Shown here in pieces: positions 1 to 9,664 of a stretch of 62,558 nucleotides of DNA (its first letter is position 1; each line of letters starts with the position of its first letter). This DNA comes from Oscillospiraceae bacterium (lineage in GTDB: Bacteria > Bacillota > Clostridia > Oscillospirales > Ruminococcaceae), in NCBI GenBank assembly GCA_016281125.1, contig JAEEIA010000059.1:1-62558 (forward strand), in the 5' to 3' direction. The notes under the pieces were generated by a model. The model searched no databases, was not told the DNA's origin, and worked only from the letters and a program-made list of their open reading frames with translations. Both the position numbers and the translations under genes were made by a program.

Positions 1-3000
1 CACCCATTCCAGCGTCTTGCCCTCGCCGGTCGTCAGCTTTGCGCCCTCGCCCGGTTTCACAGAGCCTGCCGGGAACACAACGTCCTCGCCGTTCTTGTCC
101 TTACCGGTCAGCGTCATCGTGGCGCCTTCCAGCTCGCTGTGATCGGTTGCATCCTGCTTGGAAATCTTCACGTCTGCAAGCGCCTCGTCGATCATCTCAA
201 CGACGGTGCCTTCTGCAACGGCCTCGCCGTTGATCTTCACGATCTTGCTGTCCTGAATCTCAAATGTCATATCCTGTGCGACTGCAAAGCCGGTCGGTGC
301 GGTCTGCTCATGCAGCGTGTAGGTACCGTCCACAAGGTTCAGCACGTTGGTCGTGCCCTTGCCGGAAATCCACGCCAGCTTTTCGCCGCTGCCATTCACA
401 AGCTCTGCGCCCTCGCCAAGCTCCACGGAGCCTGCCGGGAATTCGACTGCGTCGCCGTTCTTGTCGGTTCCGGTCAGCGTCAGGGTTGCGCCCTCGACTT
501 CGCCGCCGAATGCGTCCTTCTTTGCGATCTTCACATCGCCCAGGCGCTCGTCGATCACGGTGATGACGTTGCCCTCGGTGTAATCCTCGCCGTTGACCTT
601 GACAATCTTGCCCTTCTCAATCTCGAAGGTCATGTCATGTGCAATCGCGTAGCCGTTCGGTGCTGCTTCTTCATGAAGCGTGTAAATACCGTCAACGAAG
701 TTCTTGACGTTCGTGGCTTCCGTGCCGGACACCCACTGAATCGTCTTGCCCTCGCCGGATTTCAGCACTGCGCCCTCGCCAAGCTCGACAGAGCCTGCCG
801 GGAATTCAACTGCATTGCCGTTCTTATCGGTTCCGGTCAGCGTCAGCGTTGCGCCCTCGACCTCTGCACCGAACTGGTCGGCCTTGTTGATCTTGACCTC
901 GACGATCATCTCGTCGGTCATGGTCACGGTCGTACCGGCGGTCACATCCTCTTCTTCGATCTTCACGAGCTGTCCGCCCTTGATCTCAAAGGTCATGTCA
1001 TGTGCAACCTTGTAGCCGTTCGGCGCCGCCTCTTCATGCAGCGTATAGACACCGTCCGCAAGGTTCAGAATGTCAGTCGGCGCCGTGCCGGAGATCCACT
1101 CCAGCTTCTCGCCCTTAGAAGACTGTACGGTCGCGCCCTCGCCCGGCTTCACAGAGCCCTCCGGGAACACGATCTTGTTGCCTTCGCTGTCCTCGCCGGT
1201 CAGCGTCAGCGTTGCGCCCTTGACCTCGTCGCCGAACTGATCCTTCTTGGAAATCTTGGTTTCCGCGAGCTTGTGGTCGATCATCGTGACAGTTGCGGTT
1301 CCGTCGGTAACTGCCTCGCCGTTGATCTCGACGACCTTGCCGCCGTTGATCTTGAATGTCATGTCGGTTGCCTTGAGATAGCCGTTCGGTGCTGCCTCTT
1401 CGTGCAGCTTGTAGGTGCCGTCCGGCAGATCCTTGATATTGGTCGCGCCGGATCCGGAAATCCATGCGAGCTTCTCGCCGGATGCGCTGAGCGATTCAGC
1501 CCCGGTGCCGAGCTCCATGCAGCCAGCCTTGAAGTCGATCGGGTTGTTATTCTTGTCGGTGCCGGTCAGTTCGAGCGTCGCGCCCTTGACCTCTGCGCCG
1601 AACTGATCCGCCTTGGAGATCTGCGTTCTGACAATGTGATCGTCGAACATCGTGACGGTGCCTTCCGTTTCCGGTGCAGCGCCGTTGACCTTCACGAGCT
1701 TGCCGCCGCTGATCTCAAACTTGATCTCGGTTGCGATGTTGTAGCCTTCCGGTGCATAATCCTCTTTCAGGATATAATTGCCGTCCGGCAGATTCTTGAC
1801 ATTGGTCGGTGCGGAGCCGGACTTCCACTGCAATGCAGTGCCGCTTCCGGAGAGCACCTCTGCATCCTCGGCAGCCTCAACAGAGCCCGCCGGGAAGGTA
1901 ACCGGAATTGCGTCGCCGTTTGCATCGACCTGCTTGCTCAGACCGGTCAGCGTCAGGGTTGCGCCCTTGAGTTCCTTATGGTCAGAAGCATCCTGCTTGG
2001 AAATCTTGACCTCTGCAAATGCGGTATCGGTCATGACGACAAAGCCGGCCTTTTCCGGCGCCTCGCCGTTGACAGAAACCAGAACGCCCCTTTCGATCAC
2101 GAATTCAATATCCGTTGCAACATTGAAGCCGTCCGGTGCCGCATCCTCATGCAGCTTATAGGTGCCGTCCGGCAGGTTGCTGATCAGCGTTTCCTCGGTT
2201 CCGGAAACCCACTGGAGCGATGTGCCCGCTTCGGTTGTTTTCAGCTCGGCATCCTTGCCGGGCGTGACCATATCCGGGCTCAGGGTGATGTCAGTGTCCG
2301 TGCTGTCCTTGCCGGTGAGCGTCAGGGTTGCGCCCTTGATCTCATTGCTGTTGACGTCTGCCTTGGAGATTCTGACCTCGACGATCTTTTCGTCGATCAT
2401 CTCAACGGTCTTGCGGCCCTCTGCAACAGGCTGCCCCATCACAGACACCAGCTTGCCGCCGCTGATTACAAACGGCATGTCATTGCAGACCTTATAGCCG
2501 TTCGGCGCCGCCTCCTCATGGAGGGTATATGCGCCGTCCGGGAGGCTCTTGACAACCGTCGGTGTTTTGCCGGATTCCCATTCCAGCGTAGTGCTTTCGG
2601 TTTCGGTCAGCAGCTTTGCCTCTTCGCCCTTGACAACATTTTCAGGCTTGAAGACAACTGCATTGCCTCTGGTATCCGTACCGGTGAGCGTCAGGGACGC
2701 GCCCTTGACCTCGTCACCGAACTGATCCGCCTTGGAGATTTCGACATCGGTCAGGTCGGTATCGACCATGACGACGGTGCCGGGCGTTTCCGGCTTCTTG
2801 CTGTCAACATAAGTCAGCTCGCCCTTGGAAATCTCAAAGGTAATGTCCGTTGCGACATTGTGGCCGGTCGGTGCGGTATCCTCATGCAGCGTATAGACGC
2901 CGTCCGGCAGATCCTTCACGACCGTCGGAGCAGTGCCGGAGCTCCACTTCAGCTCTGCGCCGCTGTCAGCGGTGACCGTTGCGCCCTCGCCCGGAAGGAC

Positions 3001-4640
3001 GGAGCCTGCCGCAAAGGTGATCGGATTGTTTTCCGCATCCTTGCCGGTCAGCGTCAGGACTGCGCCGGGCAGCTCTGCGCTGTGAACATCCTGCTTGGAG
3101 ATTGTGACCTCCACAATCTTCTTGTCGGTCATCGTGACGGTGATCTCGCCCTCCGCGACCGGCTGGCCGTCAACCTCCGTCAGCTTGCCGTCCTTGACTG
3201 TGAAGTGCATTTCTGTTGCGACCTCATAGCCTTCCGGCGGGGTAATCTCCGTGAGCGTATACTCGCCGTCCGGCAGATTCTTCACATTGGTCGGCGTTTT
3301 GCCGGAGATCCACTCCAGCTTGGTTTCATCGGTATTTGCGCCGAGCGATGCTTCTTCGCCGAGCTCGACATTTTTGGTCTGGAACTTGACCGGGATATCA
3401 TTGCCCTCTGCATCCTTCTGGCCGGTCTTGCCGGTCAGTGTCATGGACGCGCCCTTGACCTCGTCGCCGAACTGATCCGCCTTGGAGAACACGAGGTTCG
3501 CCAGCGTGGTATCGTTCATGACGACGGTCTTGCACTCCTGCACTTCCTGCTCGCCGATCTTGACGATCTCACCGTTGTCGATCACAAATGTGATATCGGT
3601 TGCAAGTGTGTAGCCCTCCGGCGCCGTTTCCTCATGCAGGGTATAGGTGCCGTCCGGAATGTGCTTGATTGTGGTCGGCTTGGTGCCGGACACCCACTGT
3701 GCCATTGCGTCGCCGTCCGCGGACTTCACCTCAGCGCCCTCGCCGGGAACAATCTGATCCGCAGCGAATGTCACGGTGCCGCCCTGCTTGTTGACGCCGG
3801 TCAGCGTCAGCGTTGCACCCGCGAGCTCCTTGCCGTTGATGCCGGTCTTGGAAATGTCAATCGTTGCAAGCTCCTTGTCTTTCATGACGACCGGTGCGCT
3901 GTCATCAGCATCGGATGCGCCGATCTTGACGAGCTTGCCCTTTTCAATCGTAAACTCAATGTCCGTTGCAGTGTGGTAGCCGATCGGCGCGGTATCCTCA
4001 TGGAGTGTATAGATACCGTCCGGGAGCCCCTTCACGGTTGTCGGACTGCTGCCGGAGGTCCACTTCACCGCGTCCGCAGTGATCGTTCCGGCCGCTGCAT
4101 CTTCCGCCAGTTCCAGCGTGACCTTGCTCAGATCCATCAGGCAGTTTCTGACAGTGAGCGTCAGCTCTGCACCCTTCAGCTCTGTGCCGCCGAGTGTCTG
4201 CTTGGAGATGACGACATCCTTTAACGGCGCATCATCCATTATAATAGTATTCTTTTCCGGGGTAACTTCTGTTTCACCGATCTTCACGATCTTCTGATCT
4301 CTGATCTCGAACGTGACCTTTGTGGTGATGTTGTAGCCGTCCGGCGCCGCGGTTTCCTCCAGTGTATAGATACCGTCTGGCATGTACTTGACCTTGGTCG
4401 GCGCCGTACCGGATTTCCACGAGATTTCCTTGCCGCGATCCGAAATCGCCTCTGCTCCGGTGCCGAGCTCCAGCACGGATCTCGAACCGCCGGGCATCAC
4501 GCCGACCGGTTCCAGCGAAATATCCTCGCCGTTGGTCTTCTTACCGGTCAGCTTCAGCGTTGCACCGGAAAGCTCTCCGCCGATCAGATCCTGCTTGGAA
4601 AATTCGACAGTCGTGGTCTTGATATCAAATACCTTGTTCG
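1..4640 (-). repeat. Tandem CnaB-module coding repeat, about 370-bp period
   Basis: Thirteen diverged direct repeats lie inside the giant surface-protein gene. The codons for the reactive-Lys motif recur at about 157, 521, 883, 1244, 1612, 1993, 2360, 2730, 3092, 3480, 3845, 4197 and 4592. The repeats lack stop codons on the opposite strand, which is why a long spurious antisense frame exists there. Confidence 0.9.
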
Positions 4641-6252
4641 TAATGTTGACGGTTCCGTCACCGTTACTGACAGGGTTGCCTTCATAGGAGTCTGTGAACC
4701 GGCGCAGCTTGCTGGTATCCTCCTTGACGTAGTAATACCACGGATTGCCGTTGCAGTCCGTCTTCGGGAGATCCTCAAAGGAGGCCTTCCAGCCGCTCGC
4801 TTCGTTCAGCGTGCGCTGGCCGACAAACTCGACTGCATTCAGATCCTCTTCCTCCTGCTTGGTCGGATCATAATTCTCTGTTGCGATCTTTCTGCTGAGC
4901 GCATCGTACTCAAGCTGGAGTGCATCCAGATCGAGGTAGTCCTTATCCGCATGCAGCAGATAAAGCTCCTTCGAGCTCATGTTCATCGTAATGCAGAAGT
5001 CGCCGTGTGAATCGTACTCTCCGAGATTGCCGTCATAAACATCAAGCATATAGTGGTCGCCCTTGTAAGGGTACGCCATGGTATTGCCCTGACGGCTTTC
5101 ACCGTTTTCATTGATCCAGCCCCACGCAGCCACATTGTAATCCTCAGGAATTACAAAATGGTTCATCTTGTAATCAATCGTGTCGCAGGGCATGGTGTCT
5201 GTTTTATTCTTGATCTCCAGCGTATCCGTCACAATCGAAATCAGGTTCTGACTTCCTGTGTTCGGACCGACCGGCAGCGAAGAAACCATCACCAGCTTTT
5301 TGCAGGCAAGGTTGCCGTTCAGATGCTGTTCATGCGTGACCGTATCGAACGCAAAAACTTCAAAATCGCCTGCAACGCCGAGCGGGCCGCCGGAATACCA
5401 CACGCTGTCCTTATAGGTGCCCTGCGTGTACGGCAGACCGTCCTCGCCGAACTTCTGCGCCGATGCGCCCGGGTCTGCACCGGGGCCGGCCGGGCCTGCG
5501 GGTGCAGTCGTCTGCGTGCCGGTATAATTGACCGCGTTCTCTTCGCAGTATTTCGGATCCAGATTGCCGTTTCTGGAACGGTAAAGATTGACCGTAACAG
5601 AGTCCGGCTGCGTCACGCCGATCATCATCTGACCCCAGGTCTTTGTGACGTCAACCTTTTCCTTTCCCTGCTCCTTCGGCTGCGGCGCAAGGAAGGATGC
5701 CTTGTGAATTTCGTTTCTGTAATGAATATTCTCGGCAATGATTGTGCCGTCAACCGGAACATTGCACTCAAAGTCCGCTTCCGGTGCAAGGATACAGCCG
5801 ACAAAGCCGCCGTGTCCGAACTTGGTCACCTTGCCGTGATACATCTTATCCTCTGAACTGGAATCATAAATATTCCACAGGATATTGGAGCCCGCAAATA
5901 CAGAAGGCTCGCCCTCACGGGAGTTCTCCGGATGTACTGTCGGCAGATTGAATTCCTCATAGCCTGCCGCATCCAGATTGATATACAGAACCTGACCACC
6001 CCCGTATGCGGAATCGCCCTCATGGAAGTTGATATTCTCATAGGTCAGTTCAGCGGTCGGTCCCAGGGGCGCAATATTATCCGCAACCGTCAGGTTGAGA
6101 TAATGCGTACCCTCTGACGGAATATGGATCGTTGCACCGTCAAAGGTTACTTCATCTGCCGCGACCGCTATATTGCTCAGCGGAATCGCGCCCAAACCGA
6201 CCACTGCCGCAGCCCCGAGCGTCAGCAGCCGGTCCTTTATGCTCTTTGCCAT
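1..6252 (-). CDS. Giant multi-CnaB (SpaA-type) surface protein, C-terminus beyond window
   Basis: Secreted adhesin or pilin-like surface protein; 2,084 codons are inside the window and the reading frame is open at base 1, so the C-terminus, and any sortase signal, is not seen. Residues 1-32 form a signal peptide (MAKSIKDRLLTLG..., ending near AVAAD). Residues about 35-200 resemble the C-terminal half of the choice-of-anchor A domain (SNILWNIYD, then GCILAPEADF and DGTIIAENI). After a Pro/Gly-rich linker and a region of unknown type, CnaB modules of about 122 residues begin near residue 540: twelve complete plus a partial thirteenth. Each complete module keeps the Lys of ISK/FSK, the Glu of YTLHEE and the Asp of V-x-M-x-D expected for a spontaneous isopeptide bond. 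Start ATG at 6252 follows GAGGAGG. Gene name unknown; family assignment is confident, the ligand is not known. Confidence 0.9.
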   Translation of the reverse strand, partial: MAKSIKDRLLTLGAAAVVGLGAIPLSNIAVAADEVTFDGATIHIPSEGTHYLNLTVADNIAPLGPTAELTYENINFHEGDSAYGGGQVLYINLDAAGYEEFNLPTVHPENSREGEPSVFAGSNILWNIYDSSSEDKMYHGKVTKFGHGGFVGCILAPEADFECNVPVDGTIIAENIHYRNEIHKASFLAPQPKEQGKEKVDVTKTWGQMMIGVTQPDSVTVNLYRSRNGNLDPKYCEENAVNYTGTQTTAPAGPAGPGADPGASAQKFGEDGLPYTQGTYKDSVWYSGGPLGVAGDFEVFAFDTVTHEQHLNGNLACKKLVMVSSLPVGPNTGSQNLISIVTDTLEIKNKTDTMPCDTIDYKMNHFVIPEDYNVAAWGWINENGESRQGNTMAYPYKGDHYMLDVYDGNLGEYDSHGDFCITMNMSSKELYLLHADKDYLDLDALQLEYDALSRKIATENYDPTKQEEEDLNAVEFVGQRTLNEASGWKASFEDLPKTDCNGNPWYYYVKEDTSKLRRFTDSYEGNPVSNGDGTVNITNKVFDIKTTTVEFSKQDLIGGELSGATLKLTGKKTNGEDISLEPVGVMPGGSRSVLELGTGAEAISDRGKEISWKSGTAPTKVKYMPDGIYTLEETAAPDGYNITTKVTFEIRDQKIVKIGETEVTPEKNTIIMDDAPLKDVVISKQTLGGTELKGAELTLTVRNCLMDLSKVTLELAEDAAAGTITADAVKWTSGSSPTTVKGLPDGIYTLHEDTAPIGYHTATDIEFTIEKGKLVKIGASDADDSAPVVMKDKELATIDISKTGINGKELAGATLTLTGVNKQGGTVTFAADQIVPGEGAEVKSADGDAMAQWVSGTKPTTIKHIPDGTYTLHEETAPEGYTLATDITFVIDNGEIVKIGEQEVQECKTVVMNDTTLANLVFSKADQFGDEVKGASMTLTGKTGQKDAEGNDIPVKFQTKNVELGEEASLGANTDETKLEWISGKTPTNVKNLPDGEYTLTEITPPEGYEVATEMHFTVKDGKLTEVDGQPVAEGEITVTMTDKKIVEVTISKQDVHSAELPGAVLTLTGKDAENNPITFAAGSVLPGEGATVTADSGAELKWSSGTAPTVVKDLPDGVYTLHEDTAPTGHNVATDITFEISKGELTYVDSKKPETPGTVVMVDTDLTDVEISKADQFGDEVKGASLTLTGTDTRGNAVVFKPENVVKGEEAKLLTETESTTLEWESGKTPTVVKSLPDGAYTLHEEAAPNGYKVCNDMPFVISGGKLVSVMGQPVAEGRKTVEMIDEKIVEVRISKADVNSNEIKGATLTLTGKDSTDTDITLSPDMVTPGKDAELKTTEAGTSLQWVSGTEETLISNLPDGTYKLHEDAAPDGFNVATDIEFVIERGVLVSVNGEAPEKAGFVVMTDTAFAEVKISKQDASDHKELKGATLTLTGLSKQVDANGDAIPVTFPAGSVEAAEDAEVLSGSGTALQWKSGSAPTNVKNLPDGNYILKEDYAPEGYNIATEIKFEISGGKLVKVNGAAPETEGTVTMFDDHIVRTQISKADQFGAEVKGATLELTGTDKNNNPIDFKAGCMELGTGAESLSASGEKLAWISGSGATNIKDLPDGTYKLHEEAAPNGYLKATDMTFKINGGKVVEINGEAVTDGTATVTMIDHKLAETKISKKDQFGDEVKGATLTLTGEDSEGNKIVFPEGSVKPGEGATVQSSKGEKLEWISGTAPTDILNLADGVYTLHEEAAPNGYKVAHDMTFEIKGGQLVKIEEEDVTAGTTVTMTDEMIVEVKINKADQFGAEVEGATLTLTGTDKNGNAVEFPAGSVELGEGAVLKSGEGKTIQWVSGTEATNVKNFVDGIYTLHEEAAPNGYAIAHDMTFEIEKGKIVKVNGEDYTEGNVITVIDERLGDVKIAKKDAFGGEVEGATLTLTGTDKNGDAVEFPAGSVELGEGAELVNGSGEKLAWISGKGTTNVLNLVDGTYTLHEQTAPTGFAVAQDMTFEIQDSKIVKINGEAVAEGTVVEMIDEALADVKISKQDATDHSELEGATMTLTGKDKNGEDVVFPAGSVKPGEGAKLTTGEGKTLEWV

Positions 6253-6587
6253 TTTTTTGTTTTTCCTCCTCAGAACATCCAAAGCTGCTCCGGCGGCTCC
6301 CAAATGCCGCCGCTTCCCGATCAGCCGGAACAGTTTCCCCTCCGGCAGGATTCTTCCCCGAACAGTACCAGCCGCAGCCACAGCTCAGATACCGCTCTCT
6401 TCTTCCGGACGCTTCCGTCCGTCTGTACAGCCGCGTCCGCAGCTGTACTTCCGCCGTCCCTCACGGCGGATACGTTACTGCGACGGACCGCGGATAGACA
6501 AACTTCTCAACATTTTTTCATGATCCCTCCCTAATTTTAGACAGACTGTAATATTTTTGTTCTAAAATCGTACACAGCTGCCCAATC
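6253..6587 (-). other. Long structured 5' leader of the giant adhesin gene
   Basis: About 335 nt separate the predicted transcription start from the adhesin ATG. Read on the minus strand the leader contains perfect or near-perfect hairpins at 6451-6469 (CCGCCGT/ACGGCGG), 6425-6448 (GTACAGC/GCTGTAC), 6406-6421 (CGGACG/CGTCCG) and 6291-6312 (CGGCGGC/GCCGCCG). The last one sits just upstream of the ribosome binding site. Close to the 5' end a GGAGGG site precedes a minute frame (ATG AAA AAA TGT TGA), overlapped by another of 12 codons. No known riboswitch consensus was recognised. Confidence 0.5.
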
Positions 6588-6593
6588 TACTAT

Positions 6594-6622
6594 ATTATAG
6601 CGCAACAAGGTTCAAATGTCAA
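6594..6622 (-). promoter_or_regulatory. Sigma-A promoter of the giant adhesin gene
   Basis: Minus-strand TTGACA (6622-6617), a 17-nt spacer and TATAAT (6599-6594): a perfect consensus promoter. Transcription would start near 6587, about 335 nt before the ATG. Confidence 0.85.
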
Positions 6623-6991
6623 CCTTTTTTCAGAAAAAACGTAAAAATCCAGATTCCGCACCACCCGCTCCGAAAATTTTGATTTCGTTTTGAACAATTT
6701 GCACACAAACCTATGTGTGCCCTGCAAAAATATACGTTTCTGCATTGTTTATAATTGTTTCTGAAATTAGAATCATCTTGCATTCGGCACGCTTTTGGCC
6801 GCGTTCCTTTTTCGCAACATAATTATACCGCATGTATTTATTTTTGATATTTTCCCCAAATTTTGTTTTGAAGTCGTGCGATTTCTGTATTAAAAAATAA
6901 TTCAGACTTCGTTTCAATGCGTTAAAGCGTTCCCGCGTTAGCCTGTCAGTAAATTTTCAGAAGGCCCGCGGCGGGATTCTCCATTTTTTTC

Positions 6992-7020
6992 TTGACTGTC
7001 TGCCGATTATCGGTTATAAT
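6992..7020 (+). promoter_or_regulatory. Promoter of the GH42 gene with operator-like palindrome in the spacer
   Basis: TTGACT (6992-6997), a 17-nt spacer and TATAAT (7015-7020) lie 36 nt before the GH42 ATG. The spacer holds CCGATTATCGG (7003-7013), a perfect 11-bp palindrome placed where a repressor would block RNA polymerase. The rest of 6623-6991 is AT-rich and shows no gene. Confidence 0.8.
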
Positions 7021-7056
7021 ATCAGTGTATGATTATTCGCAGAGGAGGCGCACACC

Positions 7057-9114
7057 ATGCAGACAGTGACCTTGTATCCGCACATGCTCCACGGCTGTGA
7101 TTACAACCCCGAGCAGTGGTTTGACCGTCCTGAGATTCTCTCGCAGGACATTCTTCAGATGCAGCAGGCCAATATCAACTGCGTATCACTCGGTATTTTT
7201 GCCTGGTCTGTGCTGGAGCCTGCCGAAGGGGAATACTGCTTCGACCGGCTCGCGGAGATCATCAGCACGCTGTATGCCAACGGCATCCGCACAGTGCTGG
7301 CGACACCCTCTGCCGCAAGACCGATGTGGATGGATATGAAATATCCCGAGGTGCGGCGCGTGACCGCTGACCGCATCCGCGTGCCGCTCGGCGGACGGCA
7401 TAATCACTGCTATACCTCGCCCGTGCTCCGTGAAAAGGTGCGGGCGATCAACACGCTGCTGGCGAAGCGCTTTGCGCACGATCCCGGCGTCATCCTCTGG
7501 CATGTCGGCAACGAGATCCAGGGGGAGTGCCACTGCGGACTCTGTCAGGCTGCATTCCGCGAATGGCTGAAAGCGCGCTACGGCACGCTGGACGCCCTGA
7601 ACGCCGCATGGTGGACGTCCTTCTGGTCAAACACCTACACTGACTGGGCGCAGATCGAATCGCCCGATCCGGCAGGGGATACCGGCATCCAGGGGCTCGC
7701 GCTCGACTGGAAACGGTTCTGCACCGCGCAGACAAGGAGCTTCCTTGAAAACGAAACCGCACCGCTGCGGGCGGAAAATCCGCTGATTCCGGTCACGACC
7801 AATTTCATGCAGTTTTACGACGGCGTCAATTACCGCGCGCTTGCAAAATCGCTGGACGTCACTTCATGGGACTGCTACCCGACGTGGCACTGCACCCCGG
7901 ACGGCGACGAGAGCGGACAGGCCTGCCTCGCAGATGCCTTCTCCGACATCTGCCGCTCGATGCTGAAAAAGCCGTTTCTGCTCATGGAAAATACGCCCTC
8001 GCACACGAACTGGCACGCAGTCTGCCGCCCGAAAACCTGGGGCTTTCACCGTCTGACCGCGATCTCCGCGATTGCGCACGGCGCTGACTCGATCCAGTAT
8101 TTCCAGTGGCGCCAGAGCCGCGGCGGCAATGAAAAGCTGCACGGCGCTGTCATGACGCACGCCAACCGCACGGATACCCGCGTATTCCAGGAGGTCAGCG
8201 ATCTCGGACGCACGCTGCAAAGGCTCGACGCTGTCTGCGGTGCGCGGACAAACGCCCGCATCGCCATTCTCTACGACCCGGAAAGCCACTGGGCCGTCAA
8301 TGCCGCAAAAGGCCCCCGGAACGGGGATATCGGTGACACCGACCTGATGATGCGGTTCTATCTGCCGTTCTGGAAATCCGGCTACGCCGTGGATTTTGTC
8401 GATGCGGAAACCGATTTTTCCGGCTATCATCTGCTCTGCGTCCCGATGCTTTACATGCTGCGCAATGACGTGGCAAAGCGCATCTGCGACTTTGTCCTGC
8501 TGGGCGGCACGGCCGTCCTGACGCTGCACAGCGGCATCGCGGATGAACACGACCTCTGCTTCATGAGCGATACGCCCGCGCAGGGGCTGGCGGAGCTGGC
8601 AGGCATCCGGTATCTGGAAAGCGACCCGCTCTATGACGGGCAGCATGAAACCATGCATATTGTCAAGGCGCCGTTCCCGCTGGCGGAAAGCTACCGTCTG
8701 GAAAAGCTCTGCGAGCGCGTGGCACCGGCCGGCGCAGAGGTGCTCGGCGTTTACGGCACAGGCAATCCCTGTATGCCGGACGACCTGCCCTGCCTGACGC
8801 GCCATGCCTTCGGCAGAGGCACCGCATATTACGTCGGCGCGTTTGCGGAGGATCGCTTCTTCGCAGATTTCCTGCCGGAGCTGGCAGAGCGCCTCGGCGT
8901 CAGACCGGTGCTCGATACCACATTCCCGCACGGCGTTGCGGCCGCTGCAAGGCAGGGGCTTGACGGCACGGAGTACCTGTTCATCATGAACTGGACGCGG
9001 GAGCAGAAATCCGTGAATCTGCCGTATGCGCTCAAGGATTTTGAATCCGGCAAGATCTATCAGAGCAAGCTGCCGCTTTCGCCCTACGGCGCAAAGATTC
9101 TTGTGAAAGCATAA
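7057..9114 (+). CDS. GH42 family beta-galactosidase
   Basis: Glycoside hydrolase family 42 enzyme of 685 residues, the usual length. It hydrolyses terminal beta-galactosides (galacto-oligosaccharides, possibly galactan fragments) in the cytoplasm; no signal peptide is visible. The N-terminal TIM barrel spans about 1-375. The acid/base Glu153 lies in WHVGNE and the nucleophile Glu311 in LLMENTP. The four cysteines of the GH42 zinc cluster are present (Cys118, and Cys158, Cys160, Cys163 in GECHCGLC). The GAGGAGG ribosome site is 9 nt before the ATG. Two lipoproteins and a GH25 lysozyme follow in the same direction, the first after 62 nt, so read-through is possible. The exact substrate cannot be told from sequence. 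Confidence 0.93.
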   Translation: MQTVTLYPHMLHGCDYNPEQWFDRPEILSQDILQMQQANINCVSLGIFAWSVLEPAEGEYCFDRLAEIISTLYANGIRTVLATPSAARPMWMDMKYPEVRRVTADRIRVPLGGRHNHCYTSPVLREKVRAINTLLAKRFAHDPGVILWHVGNEIQGECHCGLCQAAFREWLKARYGTLDALNAAWWTSFWSNTYTDWAQIESPDPAGDTGIQGLALDWKRFCTAQTRSFLENETAPLRAENPLIPVTTNFMQFYDGVNYRALAKSLDVTSWDCYPTWHCTPDGDESGQACLADAFSDICRSMLKKPFLLMENTPSHTNWHAVCRPKTWGFHRLTAISAIAHGADSIQYFQWRQSRGGNEKLHGAVMTHANRTDTRVFQEVSDLGRTLQRLDAVCGARTNARIAILYDPESHWAVNAAKGPRNGDIGDTDLMMRFYLPFWKSGYAVDFVDAETDFSGYHLLCVPMLYMLRNDVAKRICDFVLLGGTAVLTLHSGIADEHDLCFMSDTPAQGLAELAGIRYLESDPLYDGQHETMHIVKAPFPLAESYRLEKLCERVAPAGAEVLGVYGTGNPCMPDDLPCLTRHAFGRGTAYYVGAFAEDRFFADFLPELAERLGVRPVLDTTFPHGVAAAARQGLDGTEYLFIMNWTREQKSVNLPYALKDFESGKIYQSKLPLSPYGAKILVKA

Positions 9115-9176
9115 CGCCGCTTCGCAAGGCAATATATTTCATTCTGACATAATATAGTGCAAAAAGGAAGACCGAT

Positions 9177-9641
9177 ATGAAACATACGATCCTGTCCGCA
9201 GTGCTCGGCTGCATGATGCTGCTGACCGCCTGCGGAAACGAACAGCAGGTCAAAACCGATATCAACCTCAAAACAGCGGAACAGGTCGATGCGGACACCG
9301 GCATCACCTATGTGCCGGACAGCGATACGATCCGCAAAAACCTCGAAAAGAACGGCTATACCTTTACGCCGTTCGGGGATGTGACAACCAGCGGCAACGA
9401 GATCATCTCTGCAAGCCGCGGCATGGAAGCGCCGAATTTTTCCTGCATCATGATCATCCGCGCACTCTCGTCCGAGGCGCTGTTCCGCGATGAGGATGCA
9501 ATTCAGAAAGCGGAACAGCTGATCGCGCAGTATGACGATGCACTCACATTCCGGTACGAGGATGACGAAAAGCTCGGCACACTTTACATTTTCTGCACGG
9601 CGGATGCCCTGAAGGACGCAGGCATTCTCACCGGCGCATGA
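9177..9641 (+). CDS. Small lipoprotein of unknown function
   Basis: 154 residues with a lipoprotein signal: hydrophobic stretch, then the lipobox LTAC with the modified Cys at residue 20. The mature part (about 135 residues) matches no family I recognise. It resembles the next gene product: both have a central E-K-x-x-Y-T segment and end in a strand followed by an A-x-x-x-x-G-I helix (ADALKDAGI here, SAFADSGI there). The AGGAAG ribosome site precedes the ATG. It is probably exported and membrane-anchored. Confidence 0.75.
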   Translation: MKHTILSAVLGCMMLLTACGNEQQVKTDINLKTAEQVDADTGITYVPDSDTIRKNLEKNGYTFTPFGDVTTSGNEIISASRGMEAPNFSCIMIIRALSSEALFRDEDAIQKAEQLIAQYDDALTFRYEDDEKLGTLYIFCTADALKDAGILTGA

Positions 9642-9664
9642 ACCGCCCACCGGAGGAACCCGAT

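Noticed and set aside
139..4224. A 1,361-codon open frame on the plus strand across the CnaB repeats.
   Set aside because: It is antisense to the repeats and mirrors their period, has no ribosome site, and its product is Cys/His/Arg-rich with no domain. Repetition and codon bias explain the lack of stops.
1..4640. CRISPR array, because of regular spacing.
   Set aside because: The period is about 370 bp, the repeats are coding and diverged, and no cas genes exist in the window.
6253..6587. A cyclic-di-GMP (GEMM) riboswitch in the adhesin leader.
   Set aside because: The conserved GEMM-I segments could not be found; only generic hairpins are visible.
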